Assembly (NCBI GenBank): GCA_945870155.1
Contig: CAMBSB010000019.1
Coordinates: 1 to 52,311, forward strand
Reading direction: 5' to 3'
Length of the DNA: 52,311 nt
From: Paludibacter jiangxiensis
Lineage (GTDB): Bacteria; Bacteroidota; Bacteroidia; Bacteroidales; Paludibacteraceae
A model generated the notes under the pieces. The model made no database searches, was not told where the DNA came from, and worked only from the letters and a program-made list of their open reading frames with translations. Positions 1-9,986 of the stretch are shown here, piece after piece (the first letter of the stretch is position 1; every line of letters begins with the position of its first letter). The position numbers and the translations under genes are program-made.

Positions 1-1
1 G

Positions 2-3000
2 CATCGCCATCCGACTTCAGAAGAAAAGGCAACTATTCAGAGTTATTCAGGGTTTGGGGGATTGAAATGTGTTCTCAATCCAGCCCAGACCTTGTCTGAT
101 TATGCCTATTGGTCTAAATCCGAACTGGATCTCTATCCATTAGTGGCAGAACTTCAGGTTCTCATTCGTGAGAATAGCAACACGGAAGAACAGTACAAAC
201 GGTATTTGGGAAGTTTGAAGAATTCTATTCTGACATCCTTTTACACACCAACAGAAATTGTAACCACTATTGCAGATACATTACAAAATAGTGGTATAAT
301 GCCAACCCGCTTTCTGGATCCTTCGGCTGGCATGGGCGAATTTATTTCCGCATTTCAACAAAATGCAACTGTGGATAGCTCTATTATGAGTTTTGAGAAA
401 GACTTATTGACAGGGAAACTTCTTTCACAGCTGTATCCCTACGATACGGTTCATATCAATGGTTTTGAAGAAATAGAATCGAGATACAACAATTATTTTG
501 ATGTAGTTTCGTCCAATATACCCTTTGGAGATGTTTCCGCCTTTGATTTTGGATTTTCAAAAAGTAAGGACAAAGCAAAGCAACAATCTACCCGAGCCAT
601 TCACAACTACTTTTTTATCAAAGGAGTTGATACTTTACGCGAAGGTGGCATTCTGGCCTTTATCACGTCACAGGGCGTAATGAATTCACCACAAAACGAG
701 GTGATACGCCAATGGTTAATGGACAATACCAATTTTGTGTCGGCAGTCAGATTGCCCAATAACCTGTTTGTGGATAGTGCCAATACTGAAGTAGGAAGCG
801 ATTTGATTGTACTGCAGAAGAACTCAGCCAAGACAGAATTGACAGAAGATGAAAAACTGTTTGTGAAAAGTTCACTGCTTAGTAGCGGTATTGTAACCAA
901 TAGCTATTTCAAGAACACCCAACGAGTAGTTCATACCAAAGGCAGTCTCGATACAGATCAGTACGGAAAACCAGCTATGGTATTTATGCACGAAGGAGGT
1001 GTAAAAGGAATGGCAATTGATTTACGAGTTATGTTAACGGATGATTTCTCGAATCGACTAAATATAGAGTTGTATGCACAACACAATATTCAGTCGCCAA
1101 TACAGCAGAATCCCATATTTACAATTGCCTCTTTGACCACTTCCCAAACAGAAGTAGCCAAAGAAGCACCTATTATGACACTCTATGACCTCTTCGATAT
1201 GAATGTCTCAGAGCGTTCTCAGATAATTGTCAAACCTAAACGCAATGGCCCGAAACGAATTCAAACACGTCAGACCTCGCTTTTTGATTTGCCATTCGAA
1301 ACATCGGAAGTTAAGGCGAATTCAAAACCAATATCAACACAAGTATCAAATCCAAAGCCGATTGAGCCCAATATATCAATGGAGCCACGTTCATACAATG
1401 GGATACGTGAACCACATTGTCAGGTAGGTTCTTTGGTGAAAATGGAATCACAAGTGGGGTATTTATCCGAAGTATATAATGCTGGAGCGACATTTACACC
1501 ATTGAAGTTAAGTTCACTTCAACTGGAAAAGGTTTTACTCTATATTGATTTGCGCGATGTCTATCAACATTTATATACTTACGAAGCAGAAAAAAGAGAA
1601 GAACATAAACCGTTTCGGTTGGAGTTAAATACATTTTATGATGAATTTGTCAAACGATTCGGACAGCTTTCAAATCCCAAGAATCTTGACTTAATCAAAA
1701 TGGACAGTGGAGGAAAGGATATTCTGTACCTTGAACGCTCTTTGGATGGTAATATGGTAAAAGCTGATATTTTCAATCAGCCTGTTTCGTTTAATGCCAA
1801 CGAAATCACCCATGCAGAAACATCAGAAGAAGCTTTGTCCGCTTCACTCAATAAATACGGAGAAGTCAATCTGGAATATATGGCTTCCCTTTTACCTGAG
1901 AAGAATCGTGAAGAGTTTTTGCAAGAACTTCACGGACGAGTTTATTATAATCCATTGGTGGAGAATTATGAGATTAAAGAGAAATTCATTGCCGGAAATG
2001 TGGTTGAAAAAGCCGAGTCCATTGAACAATACTTGACCGAACATCCTGCTGATGAGATTTCAAAACAATCACTCATGGTATTGCAGCAAGCAATTCCCCG
2101 ACCCATTTCATTTGATGAGTTAGATTTCAATTTCGGAGAAAGGTGGATACCAACCGGTATGTATAGTAAATATGCTTCGTATCTGTTTGATACTAATACC
2201 ACCATTCACTATTCAGCCGTTGCCGATGAATTTTCAGTGAATGCCACCAACCTCAATGCCAATATCAACGACAAATATGCTGTAAAATCACAAAGTAGAA
2301 TCTTTAATGGATTGGCTTTGATGAAACATGCCTTAGTAAATACTTCACCCGACATTACAAAAAGTATGATTGTCGGCGATACAGAAGTTCGTGTACGCGA
2401 CAGCGAAGCCATACAAATGGCTAATGCCAAAATTGATGAGATACGCAAAGGCTTTTCCGAATGGCTCAGTGAGCAATCACCAGAATTCAAAGACAGGCTT
2501 TCCAACTTATATAATCGAAAGTTCAATTGCTTTGTGCGACCAGACTATAATGGTTCACACCAAACTTTTCCACAATTGAACTTGAAAAATCTGGGAATTG
2601 AAGAGCTATACGGTAGTCAAAAAGATGCAGTCTGGATGTTGAAACAAAACGGTGGCGGTATCTGTGACCATGAAGTAGGAGCTGGAAAAACGATTATCAT
2701 GTGTTGTGGAGCTTATGAAATGAAAAGACTGGGACTGGCCAACAAACCCATGATTATCGGACTAAAGTCCAATGTACAGGAAATAGCACAAACTTTCAAA
2801 AGTGCTTATCCCAATGCTCGCATCCTGTATCCGGGCAAAGAAGATTTTACACCTGACCATCGTGTAAAGATTTTTAATGACATAAAGAACAATAGTTGGG
2901 ATGCAGTTATTCTAACACATGACCAGTTTGGCATGATACCCCAATCATCCGAAATGCAGCAAAAAATCTTGCAAGCAGAATTGGACAGTGTGGAAGAAAA

Positions 3001-5209
3001 TTTGGAAGTGCTTAAACAACAGGGTAGGGAAATCTCCAGAGGTATGTTGAAAGGTGTTATCAAGCGCCAACAAAACCTCGAAGTAAAACTAAAAACAATA
3101 GCTTCCGATATTGCAGAACGCACTGATAAGGTTGTTGACTTCAAAATGATGGGAATCGACCATTTGTTTGTGGATGAAAGTCATCGATTTAAAAACCTGA
3201 TGTTTAGTACCCGCCACGACCGCGTAGCAGGTCTTGGCAACTCAGACGGCAGCCAACGGGCACTGAATATGCTCTATGCCATTCGAACCATTCAGGAGCG
3301 AACAGGAAAAGACTTGGGTGCAACTTTTCTTTCAGGCACAACCATTTCGAATTCACTCACGGAACTTTATTTGATTTTCAAATACCTGCGTCCAAAAGAA
3401 TTGGAACGACAGAATATCAACACCTTCGATGCATGGGCAGCTATCTTTGCTAAGAAAACTATAGATTATGAGTTTTCAGTCACGAACCAAATTGTGCAAA
3501 AAGAACGTTTCCGCTATTTTATAAAAGTTCCTGAACTGGCAGCTTTTTATTCTGAAATTACTGACTTTCGTACAGCAAAAGGTATCGGTATCGACCGACC
3601 TGAAAAGAATGAAATTATGCACAATATCCCACCTACACCCCAACAGGAAGCATTTATTCAAAAATTGGTGCAGTTTGCACAAACGGGTAATGCAGAATTA
3701 CTAGGTAGAGCACCTTTGTCGGATAGTGAGCAAAAAGCAAAAATGTTGATTGCAACTGATTATGCCCGAAAGATGTCATTGGATATGCGTATGATTAGTC
3801 CGGACTATGAAGACCATGAGGATAATAAAGCTTCGCATTGCGCTGCTAAGATTGCCAAATACTACCACACCTACAATGCTCAAAAGGGAACACAATTCGT
3901 ATTCACGGATTTGGGAACCTATAAACCGGGAGAATGGAATCCGTGCAGCGAGATAAAACGTAAACTGGTCGAAGATTACGGTATTCCTGCACAGGAGATT
4001 CGTTTTATTCAGGAAGCCAAAAATGACAAGGTAAGAAAATCATTCATTGATGGAATGAATGCCGGAAAAATTCGGGTGTTGTTTGGCTCAACTGAAATGT
4101 TGGGAACAGGAGTCAATGCACAAAAACGTGCTGTAGCTGTTCACCATTTGGACACGCCTTGGCGACCCAGCGATTTGGTTCAACGAGATGGTCGTGCCGT
4201 CAGGAAAGGGAACGAGATAGCCAAGTTTTATGCCGAGAATAAGGTTGATGTGATTATCTATGCCGTTGAGAAAAGTTTGGATTCTTATAAATTCAATTTG
4301 CTTTACAACAAACAGCTCTTTATCCAGCAACTCAAGAACAATAATCTGGGCAGCCGAACCATTGATGAAGGTAGTTTGGATGAAAAGTCTGGTATGAATT
4401 TCTCTGAATATGTAGCTATACTTTCCGGTAATACCGATTTGTTGGAAAAAGCCAAACTGGAGAAAAAGATTAGTTTCCTGGAAAGTGAACGACATGCCTT
4501 TAACCGAAGTAAATCAAACTCAGGTTTTAAACTAACTGAAATGAAACGGTCAATCGATAGTAGTCATGAAATAATAGCCCGTATGACCAAAGATACTAAC
4601 ATTTTAAACAGCAAGTTGCAACTTGATAAGGACGGGAATAATCTCAATCCCATAAAATTAGACAATTTTCAGAGTTCTGATCCAAAGATGATTGGAATAA
4701 AGCTAAACGAAATTAACGACAATACCGGAACAAATGGTGAATACTATAAGATTGGTTCACTTTACGATTTCAGTTTATTGGTAAAATCAGAAACTTATAT
4801 TAGTGAGGGACTTGATTTGAGGGAGAACCGGTTTTTCATTGAGGGTGAAGGAAATATAAAATACAATTACAACAATGGTCGTTTAGCCACTGAGCCAAAA
4901 TTGGCAGCTCTTAATTTTCTTAATGCACTGGAACGTATCCCTAAACTGATTGAAAAATATGAACTGGAAATTGCTAAAATATCGAAAGATGTTCCGGTCT
5001 TGAACGAAATTGTGAACGGAACATGGCGTAAAGAAGATGAGTTAAAAGTGCTCAAAACAGAATTCCTGGCATTGGACAGAAAGATTCAATTATCACTAAA
5101 ACCTATTGAACAAGGAGAAACAAAACCTGAAGAAGAAAAATTAAATAGTAGTTTTCAAAAAAACGTTCATATTCGACCTACAGTTGCTCATTCGTATGCA
5201 ATTAGATAA
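2..5209 (+). CDS. N6-adenine DNA methylase / SNF2-like helicase of a conjugative element (5' truncated by window edge)
   Basis: The frame is open to the left edge, so the gene starts outside the window. The TTG at 62 is internal: the codons before it read SYSGFGGLK, a conserved stretch of this family. With residues counted from that TTG, a SAM-binding motif [11 protein letters not shown] lies near 84-94 and the methylase motif NIPFGD (NPPF/Y type) near 152. After a long middle region comes a superfamily 2 helicase: Walker A GAGKT near 873, DESH box near 1038, motif V/VI region GTGVNAQ...[10 protein letters not shown] near 1350-1380. A basic, coiled-coil-prone tail follows. Giant methylase-helicase fusions of this type are carried by Bacteroidota conjugative transposons and resemble phage P1 DarB-like anti-restriction proteins; a role in protecting incoming element DNA is inference. 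It sits 300 bases upstream of rteC. The family call is secure; the biochemical role is not. Confidence 0.85.
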   Translation, partial: HRHPTSEEKATIQSYSGFGGLKCVLNPAQTLSDYAYWSKSELDLYPLVAELQVLIRENSNTEEQYKRYLGSLKNSILTSFYTPTEIVTTIADTLQNSGIMPTRFLDPSAGMGEFISAFQQNATVDSSIMSFEKDLLTGKLLSQLYPYDTVHINGFEEIESRYNNYFDVVSSNIPFGDVSAFDFGFSKSKDKAKQQSTRAIHNYFFIKGVDTLREGGILAFITSQGVMNSPQNEVIRQWLMDNTNFVSAVRLPNNLFVDSANTEVGSDLIVLQKNSAKTELTEDEKLFVKSSLLSSGIVTNSYFKNTQRVVHTKGSLDTDQYGKPAMVFMHEGGVKGMAIDLRVMLTDDFSNRLNIELYAQHNIQSPIQQNPIFTIASLTTSQTEVAKEAPIMTLYDLFDMNVSERSQIIVKPKRNGPKRIQTRQTSLFDLPFETSEVKANSKPISTQVSNPKPIEPNISMEPRSYNGIREPHCQVGSLVKMESQVGYLSEVYNAGATFTPLKLSSLQLEKVLLYIDLRDVYQHLYTYEAEKREEHKPFRLELNTFYDEFVKRFGQLSNPKNLDLIKMDSGGKDILYLERSLDGNMVKADIFNQPVSFNANEITHAETSEEALSASLNKYGEVNLEYMASLLPEKNREEFLQELHGRVYYNPLVENYEIKEKFIAGNVVEKAESIEQYLTEHPADEISKQSLMVLQQAIPRPISFDELDFNFGERWIPTGMYSKYASYLFDTNTTIHYSAVADEFSVNATNLNANINDKYAVKSQSRIFNGLALMKHALVNTSPDITKSMIVGDTEVRVRDSEAIQMANAKIDEIRKGFSEWLSEQSPEFKDRLSNLYNRKFNCFVRPDYNGSHQTFPQLNLKNLGIEELYGSQKDAVWMLKQNGGGICDHEVGAGKTIIMCCGAYEMKRLGLANKPMIIGLKSNVQEIAQTFKSAYPNARILYPGKEDFTPDHRVKIFNDIKNNSWDAVILTHDQFGMIPQSSEMQQKILQAELDSVEENLEVLKQQGREISRGMLKGVIKRQQNLEVKLKTIASDIAERTDKVVDFKMMGIDHLFVDESHRFKNLMFSTRHDRVAGLGNSDGSQRALNMLYAIRTIQERTGKDLGATFLSGTTISNSLTELYLIFKYLRPKELERQNINTFDAWAAIFAKKTIDYEFSVTNQIVQKERFRYFIKVPELAAFYSEITDFRTAKGIGIDRPEKNEIMHNIPPTPQQEAFIQKLVQFAQTGNAELLGRAPLSDSEQKAKMLIATDYARKMSLDMRMISPDYEDHEDNKASHCAAKIAKYYHTYNAQKGTQFVFTDLGTYKPGEWNPCSEIKRKLVEDYGIPAQEIRFIQEAKNDKVRKSFIDGMNAGKIRVLFGSTEMLGTGVNAQKRAVAVHHLDTPWRPSDLVQRDGRAVRKGNEIAKFYAENKVDVIIYAVEKSLDSYKFNLLYNKQLFIQQLKNNNLGSRTIDEGSLDEKSGMNFSEYVAILSGNTDLLEKAKLEKKISFLESERHAFNRSKSNSGFKLTEMKRSIDSSHEIIARMTKDTNILNSKLQLDKDGNNLNPIKLDNFQSSDPKMIGIKLNEINDNTGTNGEYYKIGSLYDFSLLVKSETYISEGLDLRENRFFIEGEGNIKYNYNNGRLATEPKLAALNFLNALERIPKLIEKYELEIAKISKDVPVLNEIVNGTWRKEDELKVLKTEFLALDRKIQLSLKPIEQGETKPEEEKLNSSFQKNVHIRPTVAHSYAIR

Positions 5210-5512
5210 TATTTGATTAGTTAATCTATTGACTGTTAATATTCTATGTGCTTTAAAAACAAATCAATTCAAATTTAAAATGTATGAATTCTTGTGAGTC
5301 ACCCTGATTAAAAATACTGTTTATCAATGTTTTATGTTTTTTTACACATTGAAAAGAACTAATTTTTAAAATTAACCGTTAAAACAGTAAACCAAATAAC
5401 CAGAAACCTGAATAAACAAATAATCAAATAACATTTACTATAAAACTACTGGAGTTGCTATGCTACCAGATTCAACCATTAATTATTATAAATCAATTAA
5501 AATTGAATCAAA
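5210..5512. other. Intergenic gap, methylase-helicase to rteC
   Basis: A 303-base AT-rich spacer. I see no coding frame, tRNA or strong hairpin. A promoter for rteC is expected here, but no clear TAnnTTTG box with a spaced TTG was found. Confidence 0.5.
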
Positions 5513-6361
5513 ATGATACATTACACATTAAATATTCTAGATAAAATTAAATCTGAAATTGAAGCTATAGACTTGGAAGAGGATACAATTTTTAATAAGT
5601 CTACAAAGATAATTTCGTTACTTGAAATCTATTTCAATGACCTTAAATCTCATATTTCTGAATATTCTTTCGAAAACGACACGGAAGAAATCCAATTTTT
5701 CAAAGAAACAAAACCTCAAATATCCAGTATGTTGTTGTATTATAACAGTATTTGTAAATTTGAAAATAGTCGTCCAATAGGAAGTGATACTGTTCAAAAA
5801 GAATTTACGATCAAACAATTGGATCTATTGAAAGAATATTTTGATAAGAATATCGATTTTTACCGTTATTATAGGGCTCATAGAACCGATCTTGACTCAC
5901 ATTATTTTTTGCGTTCACAACAAGACCTCGAAATGTATTTTGATAGTTTTTATTTCGAAAGAGATCCAAAGTTTTCTACGGGATTTGATTTAAAGGTTGC
6001 TAAGATTTTGGCAAATGATATGATGAGTAATTATTTGAATGCTGAACTGGCAAAAGAAGATTTACCAAATACTCATCAGTTTGATAATTCAAACATTCAG
6101 AAAGTAAAAGCAAAGTGGACAGGTTCGAAAGTGGCACTTATTGAACTTATCTATGCAATCCAAAGTTCGAAATGTATCAACAATGGTAAAAGTGATTTGA
6201 AAAAGATTACTTCTTATGTCGAAAATCTATTTGTCATTGATTTAGGTGATGTATATCGTACTTTTATTGAAATTCGTAGTCGCAAGGGTAGTCGTGTTCA
6301 GTGTCTTGATGACCTTCGCAAGAAATTGATTGAACGTATGGATGAGATTGATAACAATTAA
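5513..6361 (+). CDS. rteC: RteC-family regulator of element excision/transfer
   Basis: A 282-residue protein with the RteC layout: helical N-terminus, FFKETKPQ near residue 63, the conserved FYRYYRAHRTDLDSHYF stretch near 118-134, and a C-terminal part with KWTGSKVALIELIYAI near 200 that looks like a DNA-binding winged-helix region. In CTnDOT, RteC is induced through RteA/RteB and activates the excision operon; by analogy this protein would control the excision genes of the element, and the excisionase-like gene lies directly downstream. It is followed by a hairpin terminator. No RteA/RteB pair is visible in the window, so its upstream control may lie off the left edge. Family assignment is firm from the motifs; the target promoter is inferred. 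Confidence 0.85.
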   Translation: MIHYTLNILDKIKSEIEAIDLEEDTIFNKSTKIISLLEIYFNDLKSHISEYSFENDTEEIQFFKETKPQISSMLLYYNSICKFENSRPIGSDTVQKEFTIKQLDLLKEYFDKNIDFYRYYRAHRTDLDSHYFLRSQQDLEMYFDSFYFERDPKFSTGFDLKVAKILANDMMSNYLNAELAKEDLPNTHQFDNSNIQKVKAKWTGSKVALIELIYAIQSSKCINNGKSDLKKITSYVENLFVIDLGDVYRTFIEIRSRKGSRVQCLDDLRKKLIERMDEIDNN

Positions 6362-6405
6362 TATACTACAATTCCTCCTTCGAATAGATTTTGTTATTTA
6401 ACTTC

Positions 6406-6440
6406 AAAAACCAGCCAACTCACAAGTTGACTGGTTTTCT
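6406..6440 (+). terminator. Terminator after rteC
   Basis: Stem AACCAGCCAACT / AGTTGACTGGTT (one mismatch) with a short loop, followed by a T-rich run, 45 bases after the rteC stop. Confidence 0.75.
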
Positions 6441-6567
6441 AGTTTTATTATACTATCATCCAATGTCCACAATTTAAGCTAAATAGAACAGTCTTTTCAA
6501 TAAATTTACCCAAGTTGTGAAATCCATATTTTCAATTTTCAGACCTTTGTAATAAAAAATTATCATT

Positions 6568-6855
6568 ATGGAAATCAACAAAGACAATTTTGAAGCAATA
6601 GTTGAAAGGTTATTCAATAAACTGGAAGAGGCAGATAAAAAGATGGATAGGCTACTTAATCATGACGCTTGCTTGAAAGGAGATGAGCTTTTGGATAATC
6701 AAGATTTGATTGGAATGCTTAAAGTAAGCCATCGAACATTACAGCGATACCGCTCCCAAGGCAAATTAATCTACTGTAATCTAAATGGTAAATCATTTTA
6801 TCGACTTACGGATGTAAACAAATTTATCGATGACCAGTTTGCAGGAATAAAATAA
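6568..6855 (+). CDS. Excisionase-like helix-turn-helix protein (HTH_17 type)
   Basis: A 95-residue protein. The N-terminal 35 residues form an acidic, coiled-coil-like helix (FEAIVERLFNKLEEADKKMD). The C-terminal half is a MerR/excisionase-type winged helix: LDNQDLIGMLKVSHRTLQRY (turn and recognition helix, about 49-68) followed by the wing GKLIYCNLNGKSFYRLTDVN. Short proteins of this kind, such as Xis2d of CTnDOT, act as recombination directionality factors or accessory DNA benders of Bacteroidota integrative elements. Its place after rteC and before a tRNA fits an excisionase near an element end. No integrase gene is present between it and the tRNA, so the partner recombinase must lie elsewhere. 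A general element regulator is the alternative. Confidence 0.75.
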   Translation: MEINKDNFEAIVERLFNKLEEADKKMDRLLNHDACLKGDELLDNQDLIGMLKVSHRTLQRYRSQGKLIYCNLNGKSFYRLTDVNKFIDDQFAGIK

Positions 6856-6924
6856 TTTAATCTCTTTGGGCAAATTACCCATTACCCTGACCGCTTGCGA
6901 CGTGGGTTATTTATTCTAATTTTG

Positions 6925-6952
6925 CAGTCAATCTTTATGGTTGACTGTTTTT
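6925..6952 (+). terminator. Terminator after the excisionase-like gene
   Basis: Stem CAGTCAA / TTGACTG with a 9-base loop, then TTTTTG. Confidence 0.7.
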
Positions 6953-7032
6953 GTGATGTATACTTCACCCAACTGATGTGAGCTTAAACTTTATTACATA
7001 GCATTGGGTTGTGATAATTGAAAGATGAAGTG

Positions 7033-7054
7033 ATGTTGGGATAATGTTGGGATA
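7033..7054. repeat. Tandem 11-base direct repeat next to tRNA-Asn
   Basis: Two exact, adjacent copies of ATGTTGGGATA. They lie 12 bases before the tRNA-Asn terminator, where an element end would be expected. They may be arm-type recombinase or excisionase sites; that is inference from position. Confidence 0.7.
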
Positions 7055-7065
7055 TTTTTCAAAAT

Positions 7066-7105
7066 AAAAAAGCTAAATCGTTGTTATGGTACGATTTAGC
7101 TTTTT
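7066..7105 (-). terminator. Terminator of tRNA-Asn
   Basis: Long perfect stem AAAAAGCTAAATCG / CGATTTAGCTTTTT with an 11-base loop. On the minus strand it ends in a T run just after the tRNA 3' end. Confidence 0.85.
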
Positions 7106-7111
7106 ATGAGG

Positions 7112-7185
7112 CTCTCCCTCTTGGACTTGAACCAAGGACCCTCTGATTAACAGTCAGATGCTCTAACCAACTGAGCTAAGGAAGA
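7112..7185 (-). tRNA. tRNA-Asn (anticodon GTT)
   Basis: Folds as a canonical cloverleaf on the minus strand. The acceptor stem is TCTTCCT/AGGGAGA with one G-U pair; the D arm is TAGCTCAGTTGGTTAGAGCA; the anticodon stem is TCTGA/TCAGA around loop CTGTTAA, with anticodon GTT at 7149-7151; the T arm is CTTGG-TTCAAGT-CCAAG; the discriminator is G. CCA is not fully encoded (CCT follows). The integrative element lies beyond its 3' end, the usual side for tRNA-targeted integration. Confidence 0.97.
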
Positions 7186-7217
7186 ATTTTTTGCATTATT
7201 TTTTTTCAAATGCGTTG

Positions 7218-7248
7218 CAAAAGTAATTGGTTTTTCTGAAATATACAA
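7218..7248 (-). promoter_or_regulatory. Promoter of tRNA-Asn
   Basis: On the minus strand: TTG, 20 bases, TACTTTTG, matching the Bacteroidota -33/-7 pattern. The -7 box is about 33 bases before the mature tRNA 5' end. It overlaps the divergent promoter of the kinase gene. Confidence 0.75.
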
Positions 7249-7256
7249 TATCTTTG
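7227..7256 (+). promoter_or_regulatory. Promoter of the PfkB kinase gene
   Basis: TTG at 7227-7229, 19 bases, TATCTTTG at 7249-7256; the start codon is 23 bases further. It interleaves with the tRNA-Asn promoter on the other strand. Confidence 0.75.
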
Positions 7257-7279
7257 TACAAAAATTAATAATAAAATTT

Positions 7280-8263
7280 ATGAAAAAAGTACTAGGAATG
7301 GGTAATGCCCTGACAGATATTTTGTTACAAATTGAAAATAACAGCGTTTTAGATAAATTAGATTTACCAAAAGCCAGTATGCAATTGATAGATGCTGCAA
7401 AAATGCTTGAAATTTCAAATAATTTAAGTCATTTAACTCCTAAAATGGCAACTGGTGGATCAGCTTCAAATACAATAAATGGTATAACTAGGCTGGGGGT
7501 GAGTGCCGGATTTGTTGGAAAAATTGGACGCGATGCAGTAGGCGAATTTTTTATGAACGATTCAATCAGTAACGGTGTTACTCCACATTTGCTTTATAGT
7601 AATACACCTTCAGGACAATGTACCGTGCTTGTTTCGCCTGATGGAGAACGTACGCTTTGCACATTTTTGGGTGCAGCTTGTGAGTTGGTTGCTGATGATT
7701 TAAATGCCGAAATGTTTCAGGGATATGATATTTTTCATATTGAGGGATATTTGGTTCAAAACCACGATTTAATACGTAAAGCAGTACGCTTAGCTAAAGA
7801 ATCAGGTTTGTTGGTTTCAATTGATTTGGCAAGTTATAATGTGGTTGATGCAAATCTTGAGTTTTTAGATGAAATTATACAAGCTTATGTCGATATTGTT
7901 TTTGCAAATGAAGAAGAAGCCCGCGCTTATACAGGAAAAGAACCTGTGGAAGCTCTAATACACATTGCTGATCATTGTGATATAGCAATTGTAAAGATAG
8001 GAAAAGATGGCTCATTTGTTAAATCAGGCAACGAACAAGTGCAGATTCAGCCAATTCTAGCCAAATGTATCGACACTACAGGTGCTGGAGATTTATATGC
8101 TGCAGGTTTTCTATATGGTTTGGCTTGTAATTATTCGCTTGAGCTTTGTGGACAAATAGGATCAATTGTTTCTGCTAAAGTGGTTGAAGTTCTGGGTGCC
8201 AAAATGACTGATGAAGTTTGGATAAAAATTAATGCTGAAATTAATAATCTTGTTTTAGAATAG
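7280..8263 (+). CDS. PfkB-family sugar/nucleoside kinase (adenosine kinase-like)
   Basis: A 327-residue ribokinase-fold kinase. The glycine motif TGGSASNTINGITRLG lies near 63-78 and VGKIGRDAVGEFF near 84-96 (PfkB signature 1); the C-terminal signature DTTGAGDLYAAGFLYGL lies near 264-280, with the catalytic Asp of GAGD near 270. In Bacteroidota this length and the N-terminus MGNALTDILLQI are typical of proteins annotated as adenosine kinase, which phosphorylate adenosine with ATP in the cytosol. Substrate cannot be proved from sequence; ribokinase or another nucleoside kinase is possible. The start is supported by the promoter 23 bases upstream. It is probably monocistronic: the next gene starts over 220 bases later. 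Confidence 0.85.
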   Translation: MKKVLGMGNALTDILLQIENNSVLDKLDLPKASMQLIDAAKMLEISNNLSHLTPKMATGGSASNTINGITRLGVSAGFVGKIGRDAVGEFFMNDSISNGVTPHLLYSNTPSGQCTVLVSPDGERTLCTFLGAACELVADDLNAEMFQGYDIFHIEGYLVQNHDLIRKAVRLAKESGLLVSIDLASYNVVDANLEFLDEIIQAYVDIVFANEEEARAYTGKEPVEALIHIADHCDIAIVKIGKDGSFVKSGNEQVQIQPILAKCIDTTGAGDLYAAGFLYGLACNYSLELCGQIGSIVSAKVVEVLGAKMTDEVWIKINAEINNLVLE

Positions 8264-8485
8264 AGTAGGAGGGAGAGCTATTTTTAAATTCAACATCTAA
8301 ACTAATATAAATTAAAAGTTTAATATAAATAATTTATTTTTTGTTGTATTGATATAAATAATCAAGTTGAAATTTAATTTCTCAACTAAACAGAATTAAG
8401 TTGGTTAAGGTTGTGTGATTATCTGATTTATAATTATTTGTTCAATATCTTAATTTTGATTCGTATTAACAATTAAACCTCTTAA

Positions 8486-9397
8486 ATGCAAAATCTTAAA
8501 CAATATATTGCCATAGTTTTAGCCATGATTTTTTGGTCTTTTTCGTTTATTTGGACCAGAGTGGCCATTGAAAGTTTTCAGCCAGTAACCCTTATAACTT
8601 TAAGACTTTTAATTGCTTCAGTTTTACTTTTTATAATCTCGAAAGCTTCAGGGAAATTCCAGAAAATTAGACGCGAAGATTATAAATGGTTTATTTTATT
8701 GGCATTCTTTGAACCTTTTATGTATTATATTGGTGAAACTTATGGTCTTACCATGATTGATTCTACATTGGCTTCAGTAATTATATCCACAATTCCTTTG
8801 TTTGCTCCAATTTTAGCTTATTTTTTATTGAAAGAAAAAATTGCTTATGCCAATATTATAGGTATTTTAGTTTCATTATGCGGTGTTTTCTTTGTTATTT
8901 ACGAACCAATTGATGGCGTTACGGCCAATCCTTTGGGAATAGCTTTGATGTTCCTTGCTGTATTCTCTGCTATTTGTTACACCACGACATTACGTAAAAT
9001 ATCTACTCATTATTCTACATTTAATGTTATATTATATCAAAGTTTTATTGGGTTAATTTTCTTTATTCCAACCTTTTTCATTACCGATTTTTCTGGCATT
9101 GAAACACTTAAAGTTTCAAAAGATGCGGTTTTTGCATTGATAATGCTATCGGTATTTGCGTCTGTTATTGCTTTTGTTTTGTTTGCAGGTGTTGTGCGTA
9201 AAATTGGTGTAGCACGTACCAATGTATTTGTAAATCTAATACCGGTTTTTACGGCAATTTTTGCCTGGTGGATTCTAAACGAAAATTTAACTTTAGTAAA
9301 AACTGTTGGTATTGCAGTCGTCGTTTTTGGTTTATTTGTAAGTCAAATGGGTAAATTCAAATTTAAATTCAAAATAATTAAAGGAACTGAATATTGA
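8486..9397 (+). CDS. EamA/DMT-family transporter (10 TM)
   Basis: A 303-residue, very hydrophobic protein made of two EamA repeats of about 140 residues, each with five predicted membrane helices. The first repeat begins YIAIVLAMIFWSFSFIWTRV (8-27), a typical first helix, and the second begins near residue 153 (PLGIALMFLAVFSAICYTTT). A basic tail (KFKFKFKIIKGTEY) ends the protein in the cytoplasm. Drug/metabolite transporters of this class export or import small metabolites such as amino acids; the substrate cannot be told from the sequence. It stands alone between the kinase gene and the tRNA-Pro/GIY-YIG region. Confidence 0.88.
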   Translation: MQNLKQYIAIVLAMIFWSFSFIWTRVAIESFQPVTLITLRLLIASVLLFIISKASGKFQKIRREDYKWFILLAFFEPFMYYIGETYGLTMIDSTLASVIISTIPLFAPILAYFLLKEKIAYANIIGILVSLCGVFFVIYEPIDGVTANPLGIALMFLAVFSAICYTTTLRKISTHYSTFNVILYQSFIGLIFFIPTFFITDFSGIETLKVSKDAVFALIMLSVFASVIAFVLFAGVVRKIGVARTNVFVNLIPVFTAIFAWWILNENLTLVKTVGIAVVVFGLFVSQMGKFKFKFKIIKGTEY

Positions 9398-9472
9398 ATT
9401 GCTTATCAAAAAAAGTATGATCAACAATGATTTTTCTAAAATGAAAAAAGAATCCAGGTAATTAGTTGTGCA

Positions 9473-9526
9473 CAAGAAAGAGACTGAAATTAAGCATTAA
9501 TAGCTTATTTTTCAGTCTTTTTCTTG
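9473..9526 (-). terminator. Second copy of the tRNA-Pro terminator
   Basis: Long stem: CAAGAAA and AGACTGAA pair with TTCAGTCT and TTTCTTG. The inner part is nearly the same sequence as the genuine tRNA-Pro terminator at 9932-9977, so it was duplicated together with the tRNA 3' fragment beside it. Confidence 0.8.
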
Positions 9527-9529
9527 TAT

Positions 9530-9582
9530 TGATGTAGCGGGATTCTAACCAACCTTGCCGCAGGCAGCCCCATGACCCTCCC
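9530..9582 (-). pseudogene. Degenerate tRNA-Pro 3' half (duplicate)
   Basis: On the minus strand, similarity to the intact tRNA-Pro starts at the anticodon loop (GGGAG), runs through GGGTCATGGG and ends AGAATCCCGCTA, matching the T arm and the start of the 3' acceptor strand. A 14-15-base insertion containing CTGCCTGCGGCAAG disrupts the T stem, and the acceptor sequence is decayed. No 5' half is present, so it cannot fold as a tRNA. Confidence 0.8.
9554..9567. repeat. 14-base palindromic motif, copy 1
   Basis: CTTGCCGCAGGCAG (core TGCC-GCA-GGCA). An identical 14-mer occurs at 13723-13736 inside the FAD dehydrogenase gene. Here it interrupts the tRNA-Pro fragment. Confidence 0.6.
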
Positions 9583-9620
9583 GTATAAAAACGAGATGTA
9601 CTTACTTGTTTGAGCAATAG

Positions 9621-9861
9621 TTATGATTGAATCAAATTGATGATTCTTTGATGGCCTTTCCATCCTTTAATCTCCATCTCTCTGCGAATAGCTCCATTTC
9701 TGGAATAATTTTTTTTTGAATATTCAAATCGCCAAGGTATTCCAGAACTTGTAGATTTACTTCTTCCTGAATTATGGCGAATGATTCTGTCTTGAAGATT
9801 TCCAGTTGAGCAAATGTATAATTTATTTTTTTTCGGAAAGAAGAATGTAAGTATGGTACAT
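9621..9861 (-). pseudogene. GIY-YIG endonuclease (UPF0213-like), frameshifted
   Basis: The minus strand from 9861 reads MYHTYILLSEKK, then, after one frameshift in a run of eight A (9826-9833 as T on the plus strand), continues KLYICSTGNLQDRI...RHNSGRSKSTSSGIPWRFEY...REMEIKGWK and stops at 9621. This is the compact GIY-YIG nuclease fold of about 80-90 residues: the first signature half is TYIL, the second YICST (family: YIGST), followed by the conserved Arg and HNSGRSKST...GIPW block. The total of 241 bases is one over a multiple of three, consistent with a single-base insertion. An in-frame ATG 21 bases upstream is also possible. It lies between intact tRNA-Pro and a duplicated tRNA-Pro 3' half. 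Sequencing error in the homopolymer is an alternative to true decay. Confidence 0.82.
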
Positions 9862-9931
9862 AATTTTAAAATTTATACCCATAAAATGTACAAAAAATGT
9901 ACACCGGCCATAATAGTCAAATTTTATATAT

Positions 9932-9977
9932 AAAAAAAGAGACTGAAATTAAGCTTAAATAGCTTATTTTCAATCTC
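9932..9977 (-). terminator. Terminator of tRNA-Pro
   Basis: Stem GAGATTGAAA / TTTCAGTCTC on the minus strand followed by eight T residues, immediately after the tRNA. Confidence 0.85.
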
Positions 9978-9986
9978 TTTATTTTG

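Larger units (their letters stand above)
6856..7065. other. Likely element right end / attachment-site region
   Basis: Non-coding stretch between the excisionase-like gene and the tRNA-Asn terminator. It holds an imperfect inverted repeat (AAATTACCCAT near 6869 and GTGGGTTATTT near 6903), a terminator, and a tandem 11-base direct repeat close to the tRNA. The element boundary should lie here or in the tRNA 3' end; the exact core cannot be set without the other end. Confidence 0.4.

Noticed and set aside
62-64. TTG at 62 as start of the methylase-helicase gene
   Set aside because: The frame is open to the left edge and the upstream codons encode the conserved SGFGGLK stretch, so the true start is outside the window.
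9530-9582. A second tRNA-Pro gene
   Set aside because: Only the 3' half is present, with a 14-15-base insertion in the T arm and a broken acceptor; there is no D arm or 5' strand.
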